From: Paenibacillus ferrarius
GTDB taxonomy: Bacteria; Bacillota; Bacilli; Paenibacillales; NBRC-103111
DNA: 64,000 bases
Direction of reading: 5' to 3'
Assembly: GCF_002027705.1 (NCBI RefSeq)
Contig: NZ_MBTG01000024.1
Location: forward strand, 1-64,000
Position 1 is the first letter of the stretch. Every line of letters begins with the position of its first letter. This document shows positions 8,893 to 17,136 of this stretch, one piece after another. Made by a program: the position numbers and the translations under genes. The notes under the pieces are model-generated. The model was not told where the DNA came from. It ran no database searches and saw only the letters and a list, made by a program, of their open reading frames with translations.

Positions 8893-9462
8893 TCAGACCT
8901 TCATCGATGTAGGTGGAAATAATTGTTTTAACAATAATGATTGCATGTGCTCAAATGTTCCCGCCTTTTGATCTTTTTCAGAAAGATATTGGGGTTCAGT
9001 AAACGGCCAAGGCACTTTAATATCTTTGTCATCCCAACGGCAAGCTAGTTCATCATCCGAATTCCAATATTGTGAAACACCATAGGTATGAATTGCGTAT
9101 TGATCATACCAGAATCCATGACCAACACCTGGAGGAATATGAATTAATACAGGTTCCCCCGCATGAATTGTTGTCAAAGTAGCCATCCCATAGGTAGGTG
9201 ACCATGGACGCATATCTTGCAACCCTAGATGCAATCTCCCCATAAGAACAGTAAGATAATCATGATGATCACTATGCACATGAAACCCACGAAGTGTACC
9301 TGGGTTGCTATGATTTAAGTTCCACTGTAAAGCGATCGGACTCTCGTTAAACCATTCCGCACGGTAAACCTCCATGAGAGTCCCTCTTGAATCACCAATT
9401 GTTTTCAATGGCAGTTTGCGTACACCGTGAGGTAAGTCTACCCTATTAAGTTTTTCATACAT
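8893..9462 (-). CDS. RmlC-like cupin (sugar 3,5-epimerase family)
   Basis: A 189-residue protein related to dTDP-4-dehydrorhamnose 3,5-epimerase. Seen are DSRGTLMEVYRAEW, TLRGFHVHSDHHDYLTVLMGRLHL (cupin with the R-G-x-H segment), LIHIPPGVGHGFW and the C-terminal YLSEKDQ. The start at 9462 is chosen because AGGGAGG lies 6 nt upstream; an earlier ATG at 9495 has no ribosome site. It differs strongly from the true RmlC at 12430, with H-S-D-H-H in place of the usual H-Y-Q region, so it may act on another nucleotide sugar or serve as an isomerase or ketoisomerase. It is the first gene after the cassette promoter. Confidence 0.8.
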   Translation of the reverse strand: MYEKLNRVDLPHGVRKLPLKTIGDSRGTLMEVYRAEWFNESPIALQWNLNHSNPGTLRGFHVHSDHHDYLTVLMGRLHLGLQDMRPWSPTYGMATLTTIHAGEPVLIHIPPGVGHGFWYDQYAIHTYGVSQYWNSDDELACRWDDKDIKVPWPFTEPQYLSEKDQKAGTFEHMQSLLLKQLFPPTSMKV

Positions 9463-9529
9463 AAAAGGCCTCCCTAAAAACATCGCTTGTCGCATGGAAA
9501 AAATGTCGTTAAACTGAACATAATGTCGA

Positions 9530-9558
9530 ATTTTATATCAACTGAATTATGATGTCAA
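9530..9558 (-). promoter_or_regulatory. Sigma-A promoter of the sulfation cassette
   Basis: On the minus strand TTGACA (plus 9553-9558) is followed after exactly 17 bp by TAAAAT (plus 9530-9535), a near-perfect vegetative promoter. It lies 68 bp upstream of the cupin start and downstream of the rml operon terminator, so the genes from 9462 leftward form a separate transcription unit. Confidence 0.75.
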
Positions 9559-9626
9559 TAAGAAATAATATTTCCACCTGTCCCAAGGACAAGTAATTAA
9601 TTGTTATATAAGTTGATTCAACAACT

Positions 9627-9664
9627 CAAAAAAACTATCGGCACGCATTAACGTACCGATAGTT
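9627..9664 (-). terminator. Intrinsic terminator of the rml / glycan operon
   Basis: Arms 9633-9645 and 9652-9664 pair with one mismatch around a 6-nt loop. On the minus strand the hairpin is followed by seven T. It begins 2 bp after the rmlD stop codon and ends the long leftward operon. Confidence 0.85.
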
Positions 9665-9665
9665 C

Positions 9666-10508
9666 CTATTTCAGTTCCTCCAAAAAAGCCCTCAATCCCT
9701 CGCGCCATGGGCGTAAATCCGCAAATCCATTAGCCAGGATCGCTCCATGAGCCATAGCAGAATTTCTAGGTCTTGGAGCAGGTCGCGGAAACTCCTCTGT
9801 CGTACAAGGCTCCACCTTGATACTGTTGACACCACTCTCTTCAAATATAACACAAGCAAAATCAAACCAAGAGCAGACGCCCGAATTCGAAGCATGATAA
9901 ATACCATAGAAGTCCGACTGAATTAGCTTTTCAAGAAATAGAGCAAGATCCACCGTGTAGGTCGGTGAGCCGAACTGATCACTAACTACCCTCAAAGTAT
10001 CTCTAGTTTTCGCCAGATTCAACATCGTTTTCACAAAATTAGCGCCATATATGCCGTATACCCAAGAGGTTCGCACGATGTAATACTTCGATGATAATGA
10101 TTCAACATACAGTTCACCAGCTCTTTTGGACAATCCATAAACACTTTGTGGGTTCGTGTCATCATCTTCACGATAGGGCTTTGTAACCATCCCATCAAAA
10201 ACATAATCCGTGCTGATATAACAAAATTTTGCTCCAATTCGTTCAGATGCTACAACTATATTTTTTGTTCCATCGGAATTGATAAGATATGCTTTCTCAA
10301 CTTCCGTTTCTGCAAGATCAACTGCGGTATATGCCGCGCTATGAATGACAACATCTGGACGTAAGTCAGAAAGAACCTCGAGACACTGATCTTCATTGGT
10401 GACATCTAGCTCGTCTCTCCCCAGACCATAAACATCATGATTCTTTCCAAGCAGCTTAACAACATCTTGCCCAAGCTGACCATTTGCTCCAGTTACTAAG
10501 ATTTTCAT
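9666..10508 (-). CDS. rmlD: dTDP-4-dehydrorhamnose reductase
   Basis: A 280-residue SDR enzyme that performs the last step of dTDP-L-rhamnose synthesis, NAD(P)H reduction of dTDP-4-keto-rhamnose. The Rossmann motif GANGQLGQDVV (7-17), YISTDYVFDG, the catalytic Y-G-L-S-K (YGLSKRAGELYVE) and the substrate region SDQFGSPTYT are all present. The C-terminus ends RPWREGLRAFLEELK. It overlaps the rmlB stop region by one base and is the last gene of the operon, followed by a terminator. A truncated relative of this gene lies at 1558-1705. Confidence 0.96.
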   Translation of the reverse strand: MKILVTGANGQLGQDVVKLLGKNHDVYGLGRDELDVTNEDQCLEVLSDLRPDVVIHSAAYTAVDLAETEVEKAYLINSDGTKNIVVASERIGAKFCYISTDYVFDGMVTKPYREDDDTNPQSVYGLSKRAGELYVESLSSKYYIVRTSWVYGIYGANFVKTMLNLAKTRDTLRVVSDQFGSPTYTVDLALFLEKLIQSDFYGIYHASNSGVCSWFDFACVIFEESGVNSIKVEPCTTEEFPRPAPRPRNSAMAHGAILANGFADLRPWREGLRAFLEELK

Positions 10509-11527
10509 TATTCAATACCTAAACGTGCGCCATATTGCTCATTGAAATACTTTTGATACTCACCTGTCTGAATTCGTTTCCACCAATCCTGATTTTCCAA
10601 ATACCAACGAATGGTTTCATGTATGCCTGTTTCAAAATTATGCTTAGGCTTCCATCCAAGCTCATTCGTAATCTTCGTTGCATCAATCCCATAGCGGCGG
10701 TCATGTCCTGGACGATCTTTTACGAATTGCATCAATGACTCTGGTTTATTCAGCTCGCGAAGAATCGTTTGTATGATTTGAATATTCGTTCTTTCGTTAT
10801 TCCCACCAATGTTATAAACTTCACCGTCAACACCTTTATGCAATACGAGATCAATCGCACTGCAGTGATCCTCAACATATAACCAATCTCTAATATTAAG
10901 GCCGTCACCGTAAACAGGTAGAGACTTATCATTTAAAGCATTCGCTATCATTAATGGGATTAACTTCTCAGGAAATTGATAAGGTCCGTAGTTATTTGAA
11001 CAGCGCGTGATGTTAATTGGAAGTCCGAATGTCTCATGATAAGCACGTACCAAAAGGTCAGATCCCGCTTTGCTAGCTGAGTACGGACTATTCGGTGCTA
11101 ATGGCGTTTCTTCTGTAAAAAGACCAGTCTCGCCAAGTGTGCCGTAGACTTCATCCGTGGAAACATGAACAAATTTCTTAACTTCATATTTTCTTGCGGC
11201 TTCAAGTAATACCTGCGTACCCAGTACGTTCGTCTTCACGAAAATATCCGGTTCCAAGATACTACGATCCACGTGGGATTCCGCGGCGAAATGAACTACC
11301 ATATCGACTCCCTGAGCGAAAATGCTGCTTACTAATTCTTCATTTGTGATGTCACCTTTTATGAAAGTGTACTGGCTATTTTCCTGAATGGATGTTAGGT
11401 TTTCTAAATTTCCCGCGTAAGTCAGAGCATCGAGATTAATGATTTGATAGTTTGGATATCGGTCTAGCATATAATGTACGAAGTTGCTGCCGATAAAGCC
11501 TGCTCCGCCAGTTACAAGTATTTTCAT
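10508..11527 (-). CDS. rmlB: dTDP-glucose 4,6-dehydratase
   Basis: A 339-residue extended SDR. It converts dTDP-glucose to dTDP-4-keto-6-deoxyglucose using bound NAD. Motifs: GGAGFIGSNFVHY (7-19), FAAESHVDRSI, HVSTDEVYG with the T-D-E catalytic triple, YSASKAGSDLL (Y-x-x-x-K), NNYGPYQFPEKLIP and the RPGHDRRYGID signature. Full length, with a GGGAG ribosome site before the ATG. It lies between galU and rmlD in a tightly packed operon. Confidence 0.97.
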   Translation of the reverse strand: MKILVTGGAGFIGSNFVHYMLDRYPNYQIINLDALTYAGNLENLTSIQENSQYTFIKGDITNEELVSSIFAQGVDMVVHFAAESHVDRSILEPDIFVKTNVLGTQVLLEAARKYEVKKFVHVSTDEVYGTLGETGLFTEETPLAPNSPYSASKAGSDLLVRAYHETFGLPINITRCSNNYGPYQFPEKLIPLMIANALNDKSLPVYGDGLNIRDWLYVEDHCSAIDLVLHKGVDGEVYNIGGNNERTNIQIIQTILRELNKPESLMQFVKDRPGHDRRYGIDATKITNELGWKPKHNFETGIHETIRWYLENQDWWKRIQTGEYQKYFNEQYGARLGIE

Positions 11528-11548
11528 GTCAGTATAACTCCCTATTTG

Positions 11549-12418
11549 TTAATGGGTATCAATAACTTGTTTCATATATTCAAGCAAATCATTTTTCAAG
11601 TCAGAACGTTGTAATGCAAAGTCTATAGTAGTCTTTATAAATCCTAACTTTTCTCCCACATCATACCTTGTTCCAACAAAATCGTAAGCATATACACTTT
11701 GGGATTGGCTTAATTCAGATATCGCATCGGTTAACTGAATTTCTCCACCACGACCAATTTGAGTTGTTTCTAAGATATCAAAGATTTTGGGAGTAAGAAT
11801 ATATCTCCCCATAATAGCAAGCTTGGATTGTGTAACATCTCTAGTAGGTTTTTCGAATAGTTTCGTTGCTTTATAAACCCGTTCACTCATCTCAATCGCC
11901 TCAATAATACCATACCTCGAACGTTCTTCTTCACTAACTTGTTTTACACCAATGATTGAGGAATTATAATCTCCAAATAGATCAATCATCTGCTTTAAAC
12001 AAGGTGTTTCAGAAACTACGATATCATCACCAAGAAGAACAGCAAAAGGCTCATCTCCTATAAATTTACGAGCACACCAAATGGCATGTCCTAGCCCCTT
12101 CGGTTCCTTTTGCCTTATATAATGAATATCCACAAGTTTTGATGATTTTTGAACTTCATTTAGAAGATCGAACTTTCCTTTATCAAACAAATTCTGCTCT
12201 AATTCATAATAATTATCGAAATGATCCTCAATAGCCCTTTTCCCTCTACCTGTGACTATAATAATGTCTTCTATTCCAGACGCAACAGCTTCTTCAACAA
12301 TATATTGAATAGTTGGCTTATCTACAATTGGAAGCATTTCTTTTGGCATAGCTTTAGTTGCAGGCAGGAATCTTGTTCCTAAGCCAGCTGCTGGAATGAT
12401 AGCTTTTTTTATTTTCAC
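11549..12418 (-). CDS. galU: UTP-glucose-1-phosphate uridylyltransferase
   Basis: A 289-residue nucleotidyltransferase that makes UDP-glucose from UTP and glucose 1-phosphate. Seen are AAGLGTRFLPATKAMPKEMLPIVDKP (9 onward), VTGRGKRAIEDHFD, KEPKGLGHAIWCA, LLGDDIV and the C-terminal VGTRYDVGEKLGF, all typical of bacterial GalU. It begins with GTG, 7 nt after an AGAGGT ribosome site. Its place inside the rml set, between rmlC and rmlB, suggests that UDP-glucose-derived sugars also enter the glycan. It may be one of several galU paralogues in the genome. Confidence 0.95.
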   Translation of the reverse strand: MKIKKAIIPAAGLGTRFLPATKAMPKEMLPIVDKPTIQYIVEEAVASGIEDIIIVTGRGKRAIEDHFDNYYELEQNLFDKGKFDLLNEVQKSSKLVDIHYIRQKEPKGLGHAIWCARKFIGDEPFAVLLGDDIVVSETPCLKQMIDLFGDYNSSIIGVKQVSEEERSRYGIIEAIEMSERVYKATKLFEKPTRDVTQSKLAIMGRYILTPKIFDILETTQIGRGGEIQLTDAISELSQSQSVYAYDFVGTRYDVGEKLGFIKTTIDFALQRSDLKNDLLEYMKQVIDTH

Positions 12419-12429
12419 AGAAGCTACCT

Positions 12430-12981
12430 CTACTTATAAAAGTTTATTTCTGCATCTTGGAGTATCGGGTGCTTCTTATCTTTTTCTGAAAGAATAGGCA
12501 TAGAAGTTGGCCAATCTATCCCTAATGACGAATCACTCCAAAGAATGCCCCTATCGTGCTCAGGCGAGTAGTACTCATCTACCTTGTAAAGTACTTGTGT
12601 ATTCGGGACAACCGTACAAAATCCATGAGCAAAGCCTTGTGGAACTAGAAGCTGACGCTTATTAGCTTCACTTAAGATGACGCCTACCCATTGTCCAAAA
12701 GTAGAAGAATCTTTACGAATATCTACAGCCACATCATAAATAGCTCCTGCTACCACACGAACAAGCTTAGTCTGTGCTTTGGGGTTCAACTGATAGTGAA
12801 GTCCGCGCAAAACACCGGTTTCCACAGACAAAGAATGATTGTCTTGAACAAATTGGAAATCAATACCTAGGTGACTAAACTTCGCACTACTGTAACTTTC
12901 CATAAAAAAGCCTCGACTGTCACCATGTACATCAGGTTCGACAATATATAAACCGTCTAACTTCGTTGATATAATATTCAT
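12430..12981 (-). CDS. rmlC: dTDP-4-dehydrorhamnose 3,5-epimerase
   Basis: A 183-residue cupin that epimerises C3 and C5 of dTDP-4-keto-6-deoxyglucose. Present are HGDSRGFFMESYSSAKF, FVQDNHSLS, VLRGLHYQLNP (R-G-L-H-Y-Q), the catalytic-site KLVRVVAGAIYDVAVDIR, and VPQGFAHGF with the conserved His. The C-terminal LSEKDKKHPIL is usual. Length matches the family (about 180). AGAGGTG precedes the ATG. This is the genuine RmlC, in contrast to the divergent cupin at 8893-9462. Confidence 0.96.
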   Translation of the reverse strand: MNIISTKLDGLYIVEPDVHGDSRGFFMESYSSAKFSHLGIDFQFVQDNHSLSVETGVLRGLHYQLNPKAQTKLVRVVAGAIYDVAVDIRKDSSTFGQWVGVILSEANKRQLLVPQGFAHGFCTVVPNTQVLYKVDEYYSPEHDRGILWSDSSLGIDWPTSMPILSEKDKKHPILQDAEINFYK

Positions 12982-12995
12982 CGTGTAAGCACCTC

Positions 12996-13739
12996 TTATA
13001 ATTTAAGTTTCCCAAACTCTTCTCCGAAATACAAGTCCCTTGCTAATTCATTCGCTTTAGCTAACGATGCATGCGTTCCCGCATCCGTCCACCATCCCTG
13101 AAGGATATCGTAAGTAAGCTCATTTTTTTCAATGTATGCATTATTTACATCAGTAATTTCGAGCTCCCCACGGCCAGACGGTTTAAGTGTCTTAACAATT
13201 TCAAATACAGAACTATCGTACATATAGATACCTGTTACAGCATAACTGCTCTTAGGCTTCAGGGGCTTTTCCTCAATAGATATGATTTTCTCACCATTCA
13301 ACTCAGGGACACCGTATCTTTGAGGATCTTGAACACCTTGAATTAGGATTTTGGCACCTTTTCGTTGAGATTTAAAGTTGTTTACAAAAGGGACGATACT
13401 CTCTTCAAACACATTGTCTCCGAGAATGACGACCATTTGATCATCTCCAACAAAATGCTCAGCCAAATCAAGTGCCTGAGCAATACCTCCAGCTTCATCT
13501 TGCACCTTATAAGTAAAGCTAACACCCATTTCTCTGCCACTACCTAGAAGGTTAACCACATCACCCATATGATCTTTGCCAGTGACGATGAGAATGTCAC
13601 TAATGTCTGCTTGCTTTAGCTTTGCAACTGAGTGGAAAATCATTGGGTATTTCCCAACTGGTAATAAATGCTTGTTTGTTACTTTCGTAAGTGGATAAAG
13701 GCGTGAACCCGTGCCCCCCGCTAGAATGATACCCTTCAT
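12996..13739 (-). CDS. rmlA: Glucose-1-phosphate thymidylyltransferase (short RmlA/SpsI type)
   Basis: A 247-residue nucleotidyltransferase, the entry step of dTDP-rhamnose synthesis. Motifs: GIILAGGTGSRLYPLT (3-18), NKHLLPVGKYPMI, YKVQDEAGGIAQAL, ILGDNVFE, SIEEKPLKPKS and GWWTDAGTHASL. It is about 45 residues shorter than enterobacterial RmlA and similar in length to the Bacillus SpsI type that lacks the C-terminal regulatory extension. It is the first of the rml block (order A, C, galU, B, D). Confidence 0.92.
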   Translation of the reverse strand: MKGIILAGGTGSRLYPLTKVTNKHLLPVGKYPMIFHSVAKLKQADISDILIVTGKDHMGDVVNLLGSGREMGVSFTYKVQDEAGGIAQALDLAEHFVGDDQMVVILGDNVFEESIVPFVNNFKSQRKGAKILIQGVQDPQRYGVPELNGEKIISIEEKPLKPKSSYAVTGIYMYDSSVFEIVKTLKPSGRGELEITDVNNAYIEKNELTYDILQGWWTDAGTHASLAKANELARDLYFGEEFGKLKL

Positions 13740-13744
13740 TATTA

Positions 13745-14533
13745 TTAGCTCCTCGGATTATATTTTCCAAATAATAGCCCCAACAATATCTTCATTAATA
13801 ATAGATTCCCTCGAAGCGGACTAATTTTCGTAGGCACTTTTCCTTTTGGATACTCTCTAGCAACAGGTATTTCAACAACTTTAAACCCTAAACGCGGTGC
13901 TTTTACAGAGATATATGCCAATAATTCATACGTACTAAATATGGTTCGGAAAGGTTTTAATCTATCATCCATAAGAAATTTATTTGAATGAGCGCGAAAC
14001 CCATTTGTAGTGTCCGTATATCTGAAGCCCGAAATAACTGATAAATACGGAGCATGAATTAGTTTAATAGCTATTTTCCTAGAAATCGGGGTATTAACTT
14101 CTTTCCCGCCTGGTACGTAACGGGAACCTTGCACAAAGTCCATCCCTTTATCGAGCTGTTCAATAAACAAAGGAATTGATTCGACGCTATCTTTATTATT
14201 TCCATCAACGGTTAAAACTCCTTCATATCCTTGTAATAAAGCATACGAAAAACCCATTCTCAGTTGAGCGCTTAGCTTTCCTGAATCCTTTTTAGTTAAG
14301 ATGGCCCTTACTCCATTTGAGATAAGAAAATCATGGTTTAAAGACCCGTCCGTACTTCCACCATCTAATATAAGAATATCAATGACATTAGCAAAATAGC
14401 TTAATCTCTTAAGTTCTTTCTGGATTTTTTCTCCTTCATTAATTACAGGAATACACACACAATAATTATGAGCTTTCGACTTAAATTCAATAAGCTCATA
14501 ATTAGGAACATCCCATTCCGGATTCACTTGCAT
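13745..14533 (-). CDS. GT2 glycosyltransferase, polyprenyl-phosphate-sugar type
   Basis: A 262-residue GT2 protein without C-terminal membrane helices. It has YCVCIPVINEGEKIQKEL, LILDGGSTDGS, LRMGFSYALLQGYEGVLTVDGNNKD (the D-x-N-x-x-D at the metal site) and GSRYVPGGKEVNTPISRK, a layout close to dolichyl/undecaprenyl-phosphate mannose synthases and to DpgD-like GT2. It may charge polyprenyl phosphate with a sugar or add a residue in the cytoplasm. It sits 5 bp upstream of rmlA and starts the block of sugar genes whose product is unknown. Confidence 0.78.
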   Translation of the reverse strand: MQVNPEWDVPNYELIEFKSKAHNYCVCIPVINEGEKIQKELKRLSYFANVIDILILDGGSTDGSLNHDFLISNGVRAILTKKDSGKLSAQLRMGFSYALLQGYEGVLTVDGNNKDSVESIPLFIEQLDKGMDFVQGSRYVPGGKEVNTPISRKIAIKLIHAPYLSVISGFRYTDTTNGFRAHSNKFLMDDRLKPFRTIFSTYELLAYISVKAPRLGFKVVEIPVAREYPKGKVPTKISPLRGNLLLMKILLGLLFGKYNPRS

Positions 14534-14564
14534 ATTTTACAATCTCCCCTGCAATTTTAAATGT

Positions 14565-15368
14565 TTATTGCAAATATGTTTTTGAAACATAATCTAAAGC
14601 AGCCCTTACAGATAAAACATCTGACTCCAGCACATTGTTTCTCATCTCAATTGATATCCAACCTTGGTAATTCAAACTTTTTAAAGAAGCTGCAATATAT
14701 CTATGATCTTGATTACCAATAAGGTTTAAATGTGGTTCACTAATATGAAAATGGCCTGTATACGGAAGGCACCTTTCAATAATATCACTTGAATCTTCAT
14801 TATTAATAAATATGGTCCCTGTATCAATCTGTAATTTCACACCTAGATGATTGACGTCTTTAACAAACTGTAATGCATCTAAAGTACCTGTTAAAAAATC
14901 GCAGCCGTAGACTACTGGATTAGCTTCTATGCAAAAAAATACACCATTTTGAATAGCTTTTTCTCCTAGAGCATTAAAAAATTCAATAGCTTGACCATAC
15001 GCTACTCGAGAATCTAATTGTCCTATAATTCGATTTTTAGGGGAACCAAATACAAGAGCTTTCGTTGAAAGAGCTGAAGCCAACTTGATTATTGTTTGAA
15101 GGTACTCAAATGTTTCAGCTTTTTTTTCACCAAATATTGAAAGATGGGGTTTTCCGAATAATAAAGATTGCATGGCTACTAGCTCTAGATTGTTGCTTTG
15201 CCATTCTTTTTTAAATTCATCGATAATTACTAGATTAACATTCTCTGGTTCAAAATACACTTTAGTTGGCGCAATCTCTATTCCCTTAACTTCGTAATCC
15301 TTCAATAAAGGAACAATTTCACTATTTACTTGGAGATCCCATGCAATATTAGAAATTGCCAGTTTCAT
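14565..15368 (-). CDS. Sugar isomerase/epimerase, xylose-isomerase-like TIM barrel
   Basis: A 267-residue TIM-barrel protein of the AP-endonuclease-2 / xylose isomerase-like superfamily. Putative metal ligands are visible in order: Glu in FFCIEANP, Asp in KLQIDTGT, His in GHFHISEPH and Glu in WISIEMRN. Such enzymes isomerise or epimerise sugars, inositols and related compounds. The start overlaps the end of the upstream SDR gene by 20 bp. In this cluster it probably interconverts a sugar or nucleotide-sugar intermediate made with the neighbouring SDR and FAD proteins; no substrate can be named. Confidence 0.78.
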   Translation of the reverse strand: MKLAISNIAWDLQVNSEIVPLLKDYEVKGIEIAPTKVYFEPENVNLVIIDEFKKEWQSNNLELVAMQSLLFGKPHLSIFGEKKAETFEYLQTIIKLASALSTKALVFGSPKNRIIGQLDSRVAYGQAIEFFNALGEKAIQNGVFFCIEANPVVYGCDFLTGTLDALQFVKDVNHLGVKLQIDTGTIFINNEDSSDIIERCLPYTGHFHISEPHLNLIGNQDHRYIAASLKSLNYQGWISIEMRNNVLESDVLSVRAALDYVSKTYLQ

Positions 15369-16134
15369 GTTGTATTCTCTCCAATCTAATCAAGTTCCGT
15401 ATTCCTTCAAAAACTTGCTCTTTAGTTAGCATATAGTTACTCTCTAAGTTAAATAAGCTCGAAGATAAGCTCTTCATATTATAATTTACGGGTTTTTTTT
15501 CAGTAATAGTTGTAAATTCAATTCCAAAGCAATTCCTGGCGATTTCATATGCTGTAATAGGTTCGGTGGAGAAATTAATTAATTTTACTTTTTCTCTTCT
15601 TATTATCTGAATATCATTCCATAATCTAGACATATCATAGAATTGAAAGACGCTTTTATGATGCGTAAGATGAAGGCAATTGTTATGCATTAAGTCATAA
15701 ATGATATTCTTCTTCAAACCGACTCCAAATAGTCCTGGAAGACGAATGATAGAATGATTCACAAATTTATCCTGAATGAATCCCTCAAACAAAAATCGAT
15801 GTTTTCCATATGGCTCTAATTCATCTATGGTTACCGCTGTCTCTTCATTAACATCTATAGGATTTTTGTAGACATCAACTGTCGATATTAGTACAAACTC
15901 TTCAGTCTCAATACTACTTAAATGGCTCATCAACATTTGAATATTTTCAAGATCTTTATCAGGTTCTTGATTTGCTTTCCATTTCACCGCGGGAACACCA
16001 GCACATATAACCATTGAAAACTTCTTCCCCCGAATATCTTCAATATTCTTAGAATTATAATAATAATCGAAGCTAGTTTGTCTAATCAATGAACTCCCTA
16101 CAAATCCTGTAAACCCGATTAGCGCCGTACTCAT
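15349..16134 (-). CDS. NAD-dependent epimerase/dehydratase family (SDR) protein
   Basis: A 261-residue extended-SDR-like protein. The nucleotide-binding motif is GFTGFVGSSLIRQ (residues 7-19) and the active-site strand reads FVLISTVDVYKNP. The catalytic tyrosine appears to be in EPYGKHRFLFE, where the usual lysine four residues after Tyr is Arg, with Lys at plus two; this is atypical. IRLPGLFG follows as in sugar epimerases. It is shorter than RmlB or GalE (by 60-80 residues). AAGGAG lies before the ATG. Cotranscribed with the TIM-barrel and FAD enzymes. Confidence 0.75.
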   Translation of the reverse strand: MSTALIGFTGFVGSSLIRQTSFDYYYNSKNIEDIRGKKFSMVICAGVPAVKWKANQEPDKDLENIQMLMSHLSSIETEEFVLISTVDVYKNPIDVNEETAVTIDELEPYGKHRFLFEGFIQDKFVNHSIIRLPGLFGVGLKKNIIYDLMHNNCLHLTHHKSVFQFYDMSRLWNDIQIIRREKVKLINFSTEPITAYEIARNCFGIEFTTITEKKPVNYNMKSLSSSLFNLESNYMLTKEQVFEGIRNLIRLERIQHETGNF

Positions 16135-16146
16135 ATATTGATCCCC

Positions 16147-17136
16147 CTACTCCTTAGCAACTGCGGCTTCACTATTGGCCTGTTGAATTTCGTTATTTAT
16201 AAATTTGTTAGTCTTATACATTTCAACTGAACTTGTAGTATAAAAGGGGCGGTTTTGAATTTCTATAAGTAATCGTGAGATATATTCACCAAGCATACCG
16301 ACGATAAAGAATAATCCCGTAAATCCAAAACTGATTAAAATCATTAAGGTTGTCCATCCCTCAACTATATTCTTGTTAAAGAAATAATTATAAAATGTAT
16401 AACCTGCCATAAATAAACTAAAAAGCAAGAAAACAATAGACAAGTAGTGCGAAACTCTAAGACCAATATTCGAAAATGATACAATAACATCAAATGCTGT
16501 ACTTATATTTTCTCTGTTTATTTTCTTTTTTTGTGAGCTTACTTTGAAGATAGGATCGTACAAGATTAACTGTTTTTTGAATCCTGTATATGCATACAGT
16601 GCTTTTCGATAACGTACTTTTTCTTTAAGATTTAACATTGCATTTAATGCTCTGCGAGAAACGATCCTTATGGATTCCGTTCTTAGGTCTAGTTTCAGAT
16701 AAGAGAAATGATTTATAAGTCTATAAAATAGTTTTGAAGTCCAAGTAAGACCTGTATTTGGTGACGCAGCCACAATATCATTTCCTAAAATGGCAGTCTT
16801 AAACAATACATGAATGATTTCTAAAGAAAATTCAAACTTTATATTTTCAATTTCGATAATAAAGTCACCAATAGATTTAACTAAACCTGCATTCATCGCT
16901 TTTTCAATACCATGACGTCTAGACAAATTTATTATTGTTAGATTCCCTTTTATTATATCTTTTACTTGTCTAGCATTACTTAATGTTGAATCCGAGCTGG
17001 CATCGTTAATTAGAATAATTTCATAATTTACAAAAGTCGCTGCGAGAGAGTCATTTAACTGCTCTAATCCAGCAATTACGCTATTTTCTTCATCGCGTAC
17101 ATACACAACAGCTGAAACAAAGACTTGTTCTTTCAC
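16147..17136 (-). CDS. GtrB/ArnC-like membrane GT2 with altered metal site
   Basis: A 329-residue GT2 protein with two C-terminal membrane helices (about 230-255 and 265-290), the layout of GtrB/ArnC enzymes that load sugar on undecaprenyl phosphate. INDASSDSTL and INLSRRHGIEKAMNAGL are clear. At the place where the family has D-A-D-L-Q, this protein reads IEIENIKFEF, so the acidic metal ligands are not conserved. GTG start (AGAGGAGG upstream) overlaps the previous stop by 4 bp. Either the enzyme uses other residues or it is a non-catalytic partner. Small flippase-like and GT-C genes nearby would complete a Gtr-like set. Confidence 0.77.
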   Translation of the reverse strand: MKEQVFVSAVVYVRDEENSVIAGLEQLNDSLAATFVNYEIILINDASSDSTLSNARQVKDIIKGNLTIINLSRRHGIEKAMNAGLVKSIGDFIIEIENIKFEFSLEIIHVLFKTAILGNDIVAASPNTGLTWTSKLFYRLINHFSYLKLDLRTESIRIVSRRALNAMLNLKEKVRYRKALYAYTGFKKQLILYDPIFKVSSQKKKINRENISTAFDVIVSFSNIGLRVSHYLSIVFLLFSLFMAGYTFYNYFFNKNIVEGWTTLMILISFGFTGLFFIVGMLGEYISRLLIEIQNRPFYTTSSVEMYKTNKFINNEIQQANSEAAVAKE

